Assembly: GCA_965199935.1 (NCBI GenBank)
Contig: CBDATD010000002.1
Span: 384,948-448,947 of the forward strand
Source: JAPPLG01 sp965199935
GTDB taxonomy: Bacteria > Bdellovibrionota > Bdellovibrionia > Bdellovibrionales > UBA1609
Direction: 5' to 3'
DNA length: 64,000 bases
Shown: piece by piece, positions 26,271-35,128 of the stretch
Position numbering within the stretch: the stretch's first letter is position 1
Layout of the letters: every line of letters starts with the position of its first letter
The notes under the pieces: generated by a model
Seen by the model: only the letters and a program-made list of their open reading frames with translations
Told to the model about the DNA's origin: nothing
The model's database searches: none
Program-made: the position numbers and the translations under genes

Positions 26271-27568
26271 AATGCGACAGCCGCCTGAGTTCTGAAATAA
26301 ACATCGCTCACACTCGCTCCTTCTAACAAAGCCGCGAACATATTATTCCATGTAAAGCCCTTTGTTATTTTATGTGTTGCAAGTACAAAGAAATCATGGC
26401 TTTTAAACTGCAGAGTGTCCTGATCAGACATCCATGCATGGCCAACAATCACAGTATGTTTTTCCATCAGATCAAATGAAACAAAAGGAACCAGATTAAA
26501 AGTATTCTCAGGGAATGCCTTTGCATCTTCAGGCTTCTCCATATCACTCAAAGTGTATAAACCGGAGGTAAGAAAAGCTGTGTTATCCATATTAAGATTC
26601 ACATAATAATCGCCGGCATAAATGGCAAGCAAGTTAAGATTGGTATTATAAAAATCAGTCTTGTAGGTGAAAAGTCCAAGGCCGGCAGATTTTTTCATAT
26701 CATTGTCCTTCATCCCCCATTCAACAGCCGCCGTTAAAGGGCCTTCTTTATATTCCGCATGAACATTGAGAGTCGAACTTTCTACAGAACACCTCTCCTT
26801 CTCAAAAGATTTTGGATCATCACACTTAGACGCCTTTGGAATATCTTCATCTTTTTTCGTCTGAAAAGCATAACTGCCGGATTTATACAAAACTTCCGCA
26901 GTAATATTATCAGTCTTCCAGCCGGCAGCCGTTGCAAGAGCGGCTCCGGAGCCGGGAAATTCAACCTGACTATAGATGATCGCGTAAGGCTTTAAATAAA
27001 AAGACTCATGCTGGAACTGAAATGACACAGCATCCAGCACATCATAGGCAGGGTAAAAGAAGGGACCCGCGCCGTCGTGATAGGTCATGCCCTGGCCAAA
27101 GTGAAAGGGCTGTCTTCCTACATCCGCCTTTAAAAATTCATTTGAGTAAGTGAAATAAAAATGCGAAGGCACAAAATGAACATGAGAGTCTGAAGTGCTT
27201 TGAAAGCGGTTTTTAGCTCTATAGGGTCCGTAAAATTTTGGGCGGTATGGATGCGTATGACTGGACTCAGCAACGGCCGCCGCCGGCTCTTCTGCTTTTT
27301 TCGGTTTTTCCCAATTATCAGAAACGGTGTTCACACTGCCCAATAGGAAATTGGTTCGGAAGGACAAACCATCTGAAATGCGGGCTGTGGAGTTTAAAGT
27401 CAGCTGTTGTCTGCCGTAAAAAACGACAGGGCCTTTGCCGTCATTTAAATCCGCCTCAGTGACGCCTCCTCTTAAGTAAGCAATTCTGGCTAAGTATTGA
27501 CCGGACCAATCCAGCTGAAAAGCACCCGCTAAAGCCGGAAACAAAATAAAAAACAAAACTAGGCGCAT
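26267..27568 (-). CDS. Outer-membrane porin-like beta-barrel protein
   Basis: A 433-residue exported protein. The ATG at 27568 is chosen because AGGGGGG precedes it and it opens a standard signal peptide (RLVLFFILFPALAGAF). The mature chain alternates polar and hydrophobic residues in beta-strand fashion (LDWSGQYLARIAYLRGG; GRQQLTLNSTARIS; SFRTNFLLG) and ends in an aromatic residue (AAVAF), a signature of barrel proteins inserted by the BAM complex. Specificity unknown. Confidence 0.75.
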   Translation of the reverse strand: MRLVLFFILFPALAGAFQLDWSGQYLARIAYLRGGVTEADLNDGKGPVVFYGRQQLTLNSTARISDGLSFRTNFLLGSVNTVSDNWEKPKKAEEPAAAVAESSHTHPYRPKFYGPYRAKNRFQSTSDSHVHFVPSHFYFTYSNEFLKADVGRQPFHFGQGMTYHDGAGPFFYPAYDVLDAVSFQFQHESFYLKPYAIIYSQVEFPGSGAALATAAGWKTDNITAEVLYKSGSYAFQTKKDEDIPKASKCDDPKSFEKERCSVESSTLNVHAEYKEGPLTAAVEWGMKDNDMKKSAGLGLFTYKTDFYNTNLNLLAIYAGDYYVNLNMDNTAFLTSGLYTLSDMEKPEDAKAFPENTFNLVPFVSFDLMEKHTVIVGHAWMSDQDTLQFKSHDFFVLATHKITKGFTWNNMFAALLEGASVSDVYFRTQAAVAF

Positions 27569-27667
27569 ATGACCCCCCTTGAAACCAAGAAAAAACTTAC
27601 CCACAAAGAGAACACACGAAACCCCGCAGAAGCTTTTCCAGTCAAAAAAAGAGAACCTATATTTACA

Positions 27668-27958
27668 TTATCTCTTTGTCAAGCTGGTAAAACCCCTTCT
27701 AATCATCTCTTCATTCATATAATTTGAATATAACACTCCCCATTCTGAGCTGTGTTCTATGACATTACGCTTCAAAGAGTTGATTTTATCCCGTACTTTT
27801 TGCTCCATTTCAGAGCATTCTTCTAAACACTGATTCAGCGTCCTCCGCACTTGAATAAGGGCCTGCTCCCGGTTCTCAAAACGGACACAGCCTGAAGAGG
27901 CCAGCCCCTTCACCAACAGATGCACCCAATGCCCGCTTCTCTCTTCAGAAATAATCAT
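27668..27958 (-). CDS. DUF507 family protein (second of a pair)
   Basis: A 96-residue protein starting MIISEERSGHWVHLLVKGL, matching the DUF507 pattern (M-I-x-SEE-x2-H-x2-HL-x2-GL) of small helical proteins common in Geobacter- and Myxococcus-like bacteria. Function unknown. Lies 10 bp after another DUF507 gene. Confidence 0.7.
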   Translation of the reverse strand: MIISEERSGHWVHLLVKGLASSGCVRFENREQALIQVRRTLNQCLEECSEMEQKVRDKINSLKRNVIEHSSEWGVLYSNYMNEEMIRRGFTSLTKR

Positions 27959-27968
27959 TTTTCAACTC

Positions 27969-28247
27969 TCACAAGACAATGCCTTTTTTCTCAGCTAACT
28001 TTTTTTTCAATAGAGGACGCATTTTCCCTCTGTCAAAGGAAGAACCCTGTGTCTGCTCCAATTCGTCCAGGAGGCGGGTTGTTTCTTTTTCCAGATCCTG
28101 CTCTTTTTCCAAATCACGGGAAAGGATTAGAATGACCTCCCTAGTGACAGACTCCGAATCTTTAAGAAGTTGAATCTCTTTTTGATTTTCAAAGGTCTGA
28201 ACTAGTTTTTTTGCGAACCAGTGGGTGTGATGCTCCGTCCAACTCAT
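27969..28247 (-). CDS. DUF507 family protein (first of a pair)
   Basis: A 92-residue helical acidic protein. HWFAKKLVQTFENQKEIQL and the C-terminal RPLLKKKLAEKKGIVL agree with the DUF507 fold. DUF507 genes often occur in tandem, as here. Its ATG abuts the stop of the FKBP lipoprotein gene, indicating one operon. Confidence 0.65.
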   Translation of the reverse strand: MSWTEHHTHWFAKKLVQTFENQKEIQLLKDSESVTREVILILSRDLEKEQDLEKETTRLLDELEQTQGSSFDRGKMRPLLKKKLAEKKGIVL

Positions 28248-28772
28248 CTAAAACACTTTAATGAGTTCTACTTTGAATATCAAAGTGGAACCGGCGGGTA
28301 TATTTGGAAGGTTCCGATCTCCGTAAGCCAGACGGCTTGGTATATAAAACTCGTAAACCGCCCCCTCTTTCATCAACTGAAGACCTTCTGTCCACCCTGG
28401 AATCACCCCATTCAATGGAAACCTTGCCGTTTTATTTCTTTTATATGAGCTGTCGAATTCTGTGCCGTCAATCAGAGTGCCTTGATAGTGCACCTCCACT
28501 TCAGATTGGGCTGTTGGAGATTTACCAGCGCCCTTTTTAAGAGCTTTGTACTGAAGGCCCGAAGCCGTCTCTTGAACTCCCTCCTTATTTTTATTTTGAC
28601 TCAAAAACTCTTGATTAGACATGGAAGAAACCGCCTCCGGCTGTGCCTGTTGATCACTGCTGTTTTCCTCAGAATTCGTTTTTGGAGAAGCTCCAAACCA
28701 CTTCTTCACCCAGTCGCAGGAGATCAGGGTAAGACACAAAAGCAAACTGGCTAAAAACTGAGCAGTCTTCAC
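28248..28772 (-). CDS. FKBP-type peptidyl-prolyl isomerase lipoprotein
   Basis: Accelerates cis-trans isomerisation of prolyl bonds in exported proteins. The 174-residue product has a lipobox (TLISC, Cys about 19), a Ser/Gln-rich linker, then one FKBP domain: SGLQYKALKKGAGKSP, VEVHYQGTLIDGTEFDSSY, IPGWTEGLQLMKEGAVYEF and IPSRLAYGDR, with AGSTLIFKVEL at the end. These are the core ligand-pocket residues of FkpA/Mip-type enzymes. The N-terminal dimerisation domain of FkpA is absent. Leads the operon with the two DUF507 genes. Confidence 0.92.
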   Translation of the reverse strand: MKTAQFLASLLLCLTLISCDWVKKWFGASPKTNSEENSSDQQAQPEAVSSMSNQEFLSQNKNKEGVQETASGLQYKALKKGAGKSPTAQSEVEVHYQGTLIDGTEFDSSYKRNKTARFPLNGVIPGWTEGLQLMKEGAVYEFYIPSRLAYGDRNLPNIPAGSTLIFKVELIKVF

Positions 28773-29030
28773 GATAAAAACACCTCAAAGAAGTGGATAG
28801 AACAACCCAGCCTGATTTGTCAAAAGTTTTATGGCTGAAAGCTGTTTTTACATATGATCTTCCCAATAATTTTTAGTCAAGAGAAACGGCCGGTTCTCAT
28901 ACTTGGAGATGCAAGGGCCTTTCGCGGCTGGGAAAGGCTGGGGGGACAGAGCTGTAGCCGGATCTCTTCTTTTGTGCAGAAGCGGGCCGTTATTTTATAC
29001 AGGTGAAAAATATATTCATGAACCCCCGTG

Positions 29031-30101
29031 CTAACGAAGTGAAGAACATTCTTTGATAAAGCGTTCAAAAATAAACAAAGCATCCTCAGGACCCGGATGA
29101 TTTTCAGGATGAAACTGAACCGCCAGCACTTTTTTAGATGAAGAGAAAAAACCCTGAATAGTTTGGTCATTTAAGTTCACGTGCGTCACTTGAACATCTG
29201 AAGGCAGAGAACCCTCCACAACAACGTACCCATGATTTTGACTGGTGATATAAATCTTGCCGCACAGCAAATCTTTCACAGGGTGATTCACTCCGCGGTG
29301 GCCGAATTTTAATTTTCTCGTTCTTCCGCCTAAGGCTAAAGCCAATATCTGACATCCCATACAAATGCCAAACATAAAATAACGGCCCATCAAACTCTGC
29401 ACTGTTTCCACAGCAGTCTGAACATAAGCGGGGTCTCCCGGACCGTTGCTCAACAAAATGCCATCCGGCTTCCAAGAGGATATTTCTTCAGGTAGAGTTC
29501 TAGGCGGAAAGACCTTCACCTCAGAGCTTCTTTTGCAAAGCTCTTTCAAAATATTTTTTTTACAGCCAAAATCTAAAACGGCAATTCGAGGTCCTTGAGA
29601 CACAGCTCCTTTATGCACAGCAGGTTTGCCGGCAGAAATTAAATACGGCCAGTCCTTTTCTCTGGACTGAGATTTTTGTATCAAAACCTTTGCCTTTTTT
29701 TTTGCCAAACTTTCAGAATCGCACTCCACAATAGCTCCATACACAGACCCTTGATCTCTTAAAGCGAGAGTCAGCATTCTGGTATCCACCTCCTCCAAAA
29801 TGGGAACAGACCGGCGGATGAGCTTCTTTTTCCACGAGGCGTCTCTGGAAGAATCCTGCATCTTTAAACACACAAAACCTTCAATCCAAATATTTTCAGA
29901 CTCCCAATGATCATCGCTTTCACCATAATTTCCTTGATGAGGAGCTGTCATAACCAAAATTTGAGAAAAATAAGAGGGGTCTGTCGCCGCTTCCTCGTAG
30001 CCGCTGTGGGCGGTGTTGAAAATCACTTCACCCGCTCTTTCCCCTCCGCCCAAATGACGGCCTGGAAATAACTGCCCTGTTTCTAAAACCAGAAAAGCCA
30101 C
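29031..30101 (-). CDS. carA: Carbamoyl-phosphate synthase small subunit
   Basis: Hydrolyses glutamine and passes ammonia to the large subunit (CarB) to make carbamoyl phosphate for pyrimidines and arginine. The 356-residue product has the N-terminal CarA domain (FNTAHSGYEE; DPSYFSQILVMTAPHQGNYG) and a class I glutaminase domain with nucleophile Cys in FGICMGCQ and the HPE of VQFHPENHPGP. The start is GTG at 30101, directly after the pyrB stop, with AAAGG upstream. carB is not in the window. Confidence 0.95.
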   Translation of the reverse strand: MAFLVLETGQLFPGRHLGGGERAGEVIFNTAHSGYEEAATDPSYFSQILVMTAPHQGNYGESDDHWESENIWIEGFVCLKMQDSSRDASWKKKLIRRSVPILEEVDTRMLTLALRDQGSVYGAIVECDSESLAKKKAKVLIQKSQSREKDWPYLISAGKPAVHKGAVSQGPRIAVLDFGCKKNILKELCKRSSEVKVFPPRTLPEEISSWKPDGILLSNGPGDPAYVQTAVETVQSLMGRYFMFGICMGCQILALALGGRTRKLKFGHRGVNHPVKDLLCGKIYITSQNHGYVVVEGSLPSDVQVTHVNLNDQTIQGFFSSSKKVLAVQFHPENHPGPEDALFIFERFIKECSSLR

Positions 30102-31040
30102 TTAAACCTTTAGATCTAAAATTAAACTCAGCAGGGCCAATCGAACGTAGAGTCCATTTTCCACTTGATTGAGAATGCGGCAACGTGAATCTCTCAAAGC
30201 AAAATTAGAGATTTCCACCCCTCGGACAGCAGGACCGGGGTGCAAAATAATCCCCTCCGGCGAAAAAATATTAACTTGGTCATAGCCAATTCGAAACTTG
30301 TCTCGATACTCCGCTACAGAAAATCCAATAGAGCCTAGTATATCTCCGTGTCTTTCCTCCTGAACACGAAGAGAAACCAAAACAGTCGCCCACTTCACAC
30401 CTTCGTTCAAGTCGTCAAAATTCTTATAGTTGTTCCATATTTCATCTTTTGGAGCCAAACCTTTAGGGGAGCAATAAGCCACTGAGGCCCCCAGCCGCGT
30501 CAGCAGTTTCACATTGGAATGAGCCACACGAGAATGAAGAACGTCCCCCACAATTAAAACACGCTCTCCTTTAATCTGCCCCCTGTTTTCTAAAATAGTC
30601 AAAGCGTCTGAAAGTGATTGAGAGGGATGCGATTGAGTTCCCAACCCCGCATTGATAAGGGGAACAGAACTAGATAAAAGATCTTTTAAAGGAATTTTTA
30701 TTTTTTTAGCGCGAAAAATTAAAGCATCCGGCTGTAAAGCTTTTAAAATGTTAATCGTGTCTTCTAAGGTTTCGCCTTTAGCAACACTGGATTTGCTCTC
30801 GCTTAAATAAATTGTTTTGATGCCTAAACGGCTGCAGGCTGTTTCAAAACTAACTCTTGTGCGGGTGCTTGGCTCCGTAAAAAACAAATAAACTAATTTG
30901 CGGCCGGCTTTGGCGGCATCCACCAGGCGGTGAACGGCTCCGTCTTTAAAATATTTTTTAAAAACTTTGGCCAAATCTATAATATCACTGATGTGATGAT
31001 CTTCCAAATTATCAATGTCAATAAAGGAGCGTCCCAACAT
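30102..31040 (-). CDS. pyrB: Aspartate carbamoyltransferase catalytic chain
   Basis: Joins carbamoyl phosphate and aspartate in the first committed step of pyrimidine synthesis. The 312-residue protein has the carbamoyl-phosphate binding loop FFTEPSTRTRVSFE (about residues 52-65), HPSQSLSDALT (about 137), and HPGPAVRGVEIS (about 271). Length is normal. It lies between lepB and carA, 42 bp after lepB, and its product uses the carbamoyl phosphate made by carA-encoded enzyme. Confidence 0.96.
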   Translation of the reverse strand: MLGRSFIDIDNLEDHHISDIIDLAKVFKKYFKDGAVHRLVDAAKAGRKLVYLFFTEPSTRTRVSFETACSRLGIKTIYLSESKSSVAKGETLEDTINILKALQPDALIFRAKKIKIPLKDLLSSSVPLINAGLGTQSHPSQSLSDALTILENRGQIKGERVLIVGDVLHSRVAHSNVKLLTRLGASVAYCSPKGLAPKDEIWNNYKNFDDLNEGVKWATVLVSLRVQEERHGDILGSIGFSVAEYRDKFRIGYDQVNIFSPEGIILHPGPAVRGVEISNFALRDSRCRILNQVENGLYVRLALLSLILDLKV

Positions 31041-31082
31041 AATTCGGGCATTCTAGAAAAAAGAAGAAAGCCCGTCAACCAT

Positions 31083-31847
31083 TCAATGAAAGTCTTTTTT
31101 CTCAGAACTCTCCAGAGTCTCATTCACAGAAGAAAAAATTCTCTTCCATCGGAGGGTCCAGGGGTAGCACAAAAGAGGCAGATTAAAGAGAGTTTTCTCA
31201 CAGCTCAGCCAAATGCCCACAGCCTGCCCCATTAGATTTGCCGCCGGCAAAAAACCCCAGTATCGGCTGTCTTGAGAATTATTTCGATTGTCTCCTAAGA
31301 CAAACAAAGCATCTTTAGGCACTGTGAGTTCATAACTCTGAAAGGATTTTATTTTTTTCCACAAAACACGGTACCGGCGGGAGCCCAACACCTCCCTATT
31401 CATATCATAGTTTTGAGTGTCAGCGCCTAAGTGGTAAGAAAGATCCTCATCTGTATCCTCCATCTCCAGAGATTGAGTTTGAACTTTTTTTCCATTGATC
31501 CATATTTCCCGGTCTTGAATTTTCAAATGATCGCCCGGCAGAGCTGTCACTCTTTTCACCATAAAATAAGAGCCTTTTGTAGATCGAAAAACAACAATAT
31601 CCCCCCTTTCAGGAAGAGCTTTTTTCCACAGCCACTTCTTCGTAAAAGGGATGCGGACGCCATAGGGATGCTTCTCAACTATGATGTGGTCATATACAAG
31701 AAAAGTGGGAATCATACTGCCGGAGGGAATCACATAATGATCCCAGAGGATCCATCGAAAAAAAAGGATAAAAAGAACAGCCATCCAAAAAAAAGGTTTG
31801 CTGTTGTACCAGACACGCAGCTTCTGCATCACTTTATTTTGAGGCAT
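31083..31847 (-). CDS. lepB: Signal peptidase I (intact active site)
   Basis: Inner-membrane serine protease that cleaves signal peptides. The 254-residue product has one membrane segment (FFWMAVLFILFFRWILW), then the catalytic serine box VIPSGSMIPTF (about residues 36-46) and lysine box YFMVKRVTALPGDHL, plus VLGDNRNNSQDSRYWG. All family boxes are intact. The start overlaps the end of the upstream paralogue by 14 bp. Confidence 0.93.
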   Translation of the reverse strand: MPQNKVMQKLRVWYNSKPFFWMAVLFILFFRWILWDHYVIPSGSMIPTFLVYDHIIVEKHPYGVRIPFTKKWLWKKALPERGDIVVFRSTKGSYFMVKRVTALPGDHLKIQDREIWINGKKVQTQSLEMEDTDEDLSYHLGADTQNYDMNREVLGSRRYRVLWKKIKSFQSYELTVPKDALFVLGDNRNNSQDSRYWGFLPAANLMGQAVGIWLSCEKTLFNLPLLCYPWTLRWKRIFSSVNETLESSEKKDFH

Positions 31848-32853
31848 TCAGCTCTCCTTGAGCTTTTTTGTGAACAGGCCAGTACCACCGGCCCTTCCTA
31901 AAGGAGTCAAGCTGGCATAAAAATTTTAAAAGTGGAAGTGTTTTCTCACAGCTCCATAAAATTCGGACCGCCCGTCCTCGAATCAAATGAAAAGGAACGA
32001 GGCTTTTATCCTGCCCTTCTGAAAAAAGATGCACACTGAACACCTCCACTTGGGAGCTTAAAACTCCATCCACACTCCATAAAGTATTTTTTTCAACAGG
32101 AGCAAGACCCGGCTCCACAGCCTGCACTTGAACATGAACTAGAGAGCCGCCTACAACAGCGGATTGAAGTGTTCTCAAGCGAAAAGGAATGTGGGGGTCC
32201 GCAGATGCAGATAAAATAGTGTCTTGAGGAACACTCACTGAAGGCCCCTTTGATTTTTTTTTCAAAACAGCCGCTCCTTGGGCAAACTGAGCATAAAGAG
32301 GCCAATTGCGGGAATCTCTGGAAAGCGCTCGGTGGTCTCCCATAACAAAGTAATGCCCTTGAGGAATTTTATACGGGCCGAAAGATATATCTTCTCCCTT
32401 TTTCGTCAAAACACTGTAAGGACCGAAAGAAAACTCCTCCTGCCAATGAACGTAGTTATTGATGCCGCCGTCTTCACCTGGAAAGTCAAAGGGCCTTAAA
32501 AAATCCAATTCCTTTTTCACTTCCCTGGGAAGAACAGGCTTGTGTATTTTTTCATTAATCACCAAAACTCCTTTAGAGTAAAACAATCGGTCGCCGGGCA
32601 AAGCTATAACTCTTTTAAACATTAAACGCCGGGAGGGGCCGGGTTCTTTTAAGAGAACCACCTCGCCCCGCTGGGGCGAACCCTGCACCCGCCAGTAGCG
32701 GGAAAATGTATGCAGTCCATAAGCTTGTTTTTGAACCCAGAGAAAATCGCCCTTCAAAAGGGTGGGGGCCATTTCTGACGTGGAAACAAGGTAAGGCTCC
32801 CAAAAAAAACGGACACACACAGCCGATAAAATAAAAAGAAGAGACCTTTTCAT
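31834..32853 (-). CDS. Signal peptidase I paralogue with altered serine box
   Basis: A 339-residue member of the signal peptidase I family with a short N-terminal membrane segment, the lysine box LMFKRVIALPGDRLF and FVMGDHRALSRDSRNW. The serine box reads LVSTSEMAPTL: aligned on Met-x-Pro-Thr, the residue that should be the nucleophile (Ser in PSGSMxPT) is Glu, with a Ser one place earlier. It may be inactive or use a shifted serine. A large insert follows the lysine box. Overlaps lepA by four bases. Both paralogues share a WSCEKTL-type C-terminal motif. Confidence 0.82.
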   Translation of the reverse strand: MKRSLLFILSAVCVRFFWEPYLVSTSEMAPTLLKGDFLWVQKQAYGLHTFSRYWRVQGSPQRGEVVLLKEPGPSRRLMFKRVIALPGDRLFYSKGVLVINEKIHKPVLPREVKKELDFLRPFDFPGEDGGINNYVHWQEEFSFGPYSVLTKKGEDISFGPYKIPQGHYFVMGDHRALSRDSRNWPLYAQFAQGAAVLKKKSKGPSVSVPQDTILSASADPHIPFRLRTLQSAVVGGSLVHVQVQAVEPGLAPVEKNTLWSVDGVLSSQVEVFSVHLFSEGQDKSLVPFHLIRGRAVRILWSCEKTLPLLKFLCQLDSFRKGRWYWPVHKKAQGELNASK

Positions 32854-34646
32854 TCGCCGGACTTTAACACAGCCATAAAGGCGGATTGAGGCAGAGAAAC
32901 TTTTCCAATTTCTTTCATTCTTTTCTTGCCTCTTTTTTGTTTTTCAAGAAGTTTTCTCTTGCGGGTGACATCCCCTCCGTACAATTTTGCCGTTACGTCT
33001 TTTCTATAAGCGCTGATGGTTTCACGAGCAACAATGCGTCCGCCGAGAGCCGCCTGCAGGGCGATCGGATACTGCTGGCGCGGTATAATTTTCTTTAATC
33101 TTTTCACAATCTCTCTTCCCCTCGGCAAAGCCTGTTCTCTATGCACGATCAAAGACAAAGCAGATAAAACTTCTCCATTGATTAGAATATCCAGCTTCAC
33201 CAAATCAGACTCCTGCCAGCCGCCCCACTCGTACTCCATAGAGGCGTAGCCTCTAGAGGCGGATTTCAGCTGATCATGAAAATTCACAGCGGCCTCCGCC
33301 AAAGGCATACGGTATTCGATAATCACGCGGTCTTTTGCTAAATACTCCATCCGAACCTGCTCTCCCCTCTTTTGCTCGCACAATTTTAAAACAGCTCCAA
33401 TAGATTCTGAAGGAGTGTGGATAGACAAACGCACCACAGGCTCTTTTATTTTTTCAATTTTAGAAGGGTCCGGCAGATGAACAGGATTTTCAATTTCCTC
33501 CATACAGCCGCTGGTTAAAAAGACCTGATAGATCACACTGGGGGCAGTGGCGATCAAATGCAAATTAAACTCTCTTTCCAAACGCTCCTGAACAATCTCC
33601 AAATGCAAAAGCCCTAAAAAGCCGCAGCGAAAGCCAAAACCTAAAGCTGGAGAGCTTTCCATATCAAAAACAAGAGCAGAGTCATTGAGAGAAAGTTTTT
33701 CCAAAGCTTTCTTCAAATGAGAAAAATCATCTGAACTGACAGGGTAGATGCCGGAATAAACCATAGGCTTTAATTTTTTAAAGCCTGCCAAAGGTTTTTC
33801 GGCGGGACAGCTCTGGTGAGTCAGAGTGTCCCCCACCTGAATTTGTTTTATATCTTTTACTCCGCACACAATAAAGCCCACCTCCCCCTGAGACAGCTCT
33901 TTTTTAGAAACCACATAAGGAGAAAAAATACCTATTTTTAAAACATCGCACTCTAACTGAGAACCCATAAACTGCACTGAGTCCCCTTGCTTGACGGCGC
34001 CGTCTTGAACGCGGCAGAGGGCCACCACCCCCTGATAGGAGTCAAACCACGAATCAAAAATTAAAGCCCTTAAATGCTTGTTGGAGGAAGAATCAGGAGG
34101 AGGGATTTTTTCAACAACAGAGGATAAGACCCGATGCAAACCCCGGCCGCTTTTAGCGCTGATTTCCAAAATTTCATTCTCTTTAAATCCCATCAAATCC
34201 ATCAGCTGTTTTTTACACTCAGGAATATCTGCGGAAGGCAGGTCCACTTTGTTGAGAATAGGAATAATTTTTAAATTTCCATCCAAAGCCAGATAGGCGT
34301 GAGCCAGGGTTTGCGCTTCCACTCCCTGGCTGGCGTCCACCACCAACAAAGCCCCTTCGCAGGCGCTCAAAGATCTGGAAACTTCATAAGAAAAATCTAC
34401 ATGCCCCGGCGTATCTATAAGGTTTAATTGATAGACCTGATTTTGATAATTGTAATTCAAGCACACTGTTTGAGCCTTGATGGTGATGCCCCTTTCTCTT
34501 TCAATATCCATACTGTCTAAATACTGGGACTTTTTGTCCCTTTCCTCAATAGCCCCCGTCAAATTCATCAGCCCGTCAGCCAGTGTCGATTTGCCGTGGT
34601 CAATATGAGCAATAATGGAAAAATTTCGAATGTTTTGAACACTCAT
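32850..34646 (-). CDS. lepA: Elongation factor 4 (LepA)
   Basis: Ribosome-binding GTPase that acts on stalled or mispositioned ribosomes. At 598 residues it is full length. G motifs are AHIDHGKSTLADGL (G1, about residue 13), DTPGHVDFSYEVSRSL (G3), and LNKVDLPSAD (G4). The EF-G-like domains III and V follow, and the LepA-specific C-terminus is present (LKKIIPRQQYPIALQAALGG). It heads the run lepA-lepB-lepB, matching the conserved lepA-lepB pairing in proteobacteria. Confidence 0.97.
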   Translation of the reverse strand: MSVQNIRNFSIIAHIDHGKSTLADGLMNLTGAIEERDKKSQYLDSMDIERERGITIKAQTVCLNYNYQNQVYQLNLIDTPGHVDFSYEVSRSLSACEGALLVVDASQGVEAQTLAHAYLALDGNLKIIPILNKVDLPSADIPECKKQLMDLMGFKENEILEISAKSGRGLHRVLSSVVEKIPPPDSSSNKHLRALIFDSWFDSYQGVVALCRVQDGAVKQGDSVQFMGSQLECDVLKIGIFSPYVVSKKELSQGEVGFIVCGVKDIKQIQVGDTLTHQSCPAEKPLAGFKKLKPMVYSGIYPVSSDDFSHLKKALEKLSLNDSALVFDMESSPALGFGFRCGFLGLLHLEIVQERLEREFNLHLIATAPSVIYQVFLTSGCMEEIENPVHLPDPSKIEKIKEPVVRLSIHTPSESIGAVLKLCEQKRGEQVRMEYLAKDRVIIEYRMPLAEAAVNFHDQLKSASRGYASMEYEWGGWQESDLVKLDILINGEVLSALSLIVHREQALPRGREIVKRLKKIIPRQQYPIALQAALGGRIVARETISAYRKDVTAKLYGGDVTRKRKLLEKQKRGKKRMKEIGKVSLPQSAFMAVLKSGE

Positions 34647-34708
34647 TTCTTAAAGTTCCTCCAGTTTTCTATTTACATCTTCTATTTTTTATAATTCAAT
34701 GTCTATTC

Positions 34709-35128
34709 ATGCGCTGCTTTTTATTTTTATTTTTTTGTGTATCCTGCGCTTCCAGCTCCAAAGTGATTGAACTGAGCTGGCCCTCGGACATCCGCAGAAT
34801 TTCCCGCCACTTCTCCGGATCGCATGACGGCATGGATATCGCCGCCCCCTCCAACTCCCCTGTTTACTCCGCACACAAAGGACGCGTCGTGTGGGCCGAA
34901 TACTCCAAAAGCTACGGGAATTATATCATTCTAAAATTTTCAGATCAATGGGCTACACTTTACGCCCATCTGAACAAACTTTTAGTCAAAAAAGGCAGTC
35001 ATGTGGAAAGAAGACAAAAAATCGGACTGTCCGGCTCCACAGGGCAGTCAAACAGTCCGCATCTTCATTTTGAGCTTTTTAAAAATAAAAAAGCTGTCAA
35101 CCCCTACCCTTACCTACAGCAAAAATGA
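34709..35128 (+). CDS. M23 family (LytM) peptidase lipoprotein
   Basis: A compact 139-residue protein: signal peptide with lipobox (FFCVSCASS, Cys about 13), then a single LytM/M23 zinc metallopeptidase domain. Zinc ligands are visible as SHDGMDIAAP (H-x3-D), and SPHLHFELF (H-x-H), with YAHLNKL between. Such proteins cleave peptidoglycan cross-links or, if degenerate, activate amidases; here the ligands are intact. Its stop overlaps the TolC-type gene start (ATGA), so it belongs to the efflux operon. The ribosome-binding site is weak. Confidence 0.85.
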   Translation: MRCFLFLFFCVSCASSSKVIELSWPSDIRRISRHFSGSHDGMDIAAPSNSPVYSAHKGRVVWAEYSKSYGNYIILKFSDQWATLYAHLNKLLVKKGSHVERRQKIGLSGSTGQSNSPHLHFELFKNKKAVNPYPYLQQK

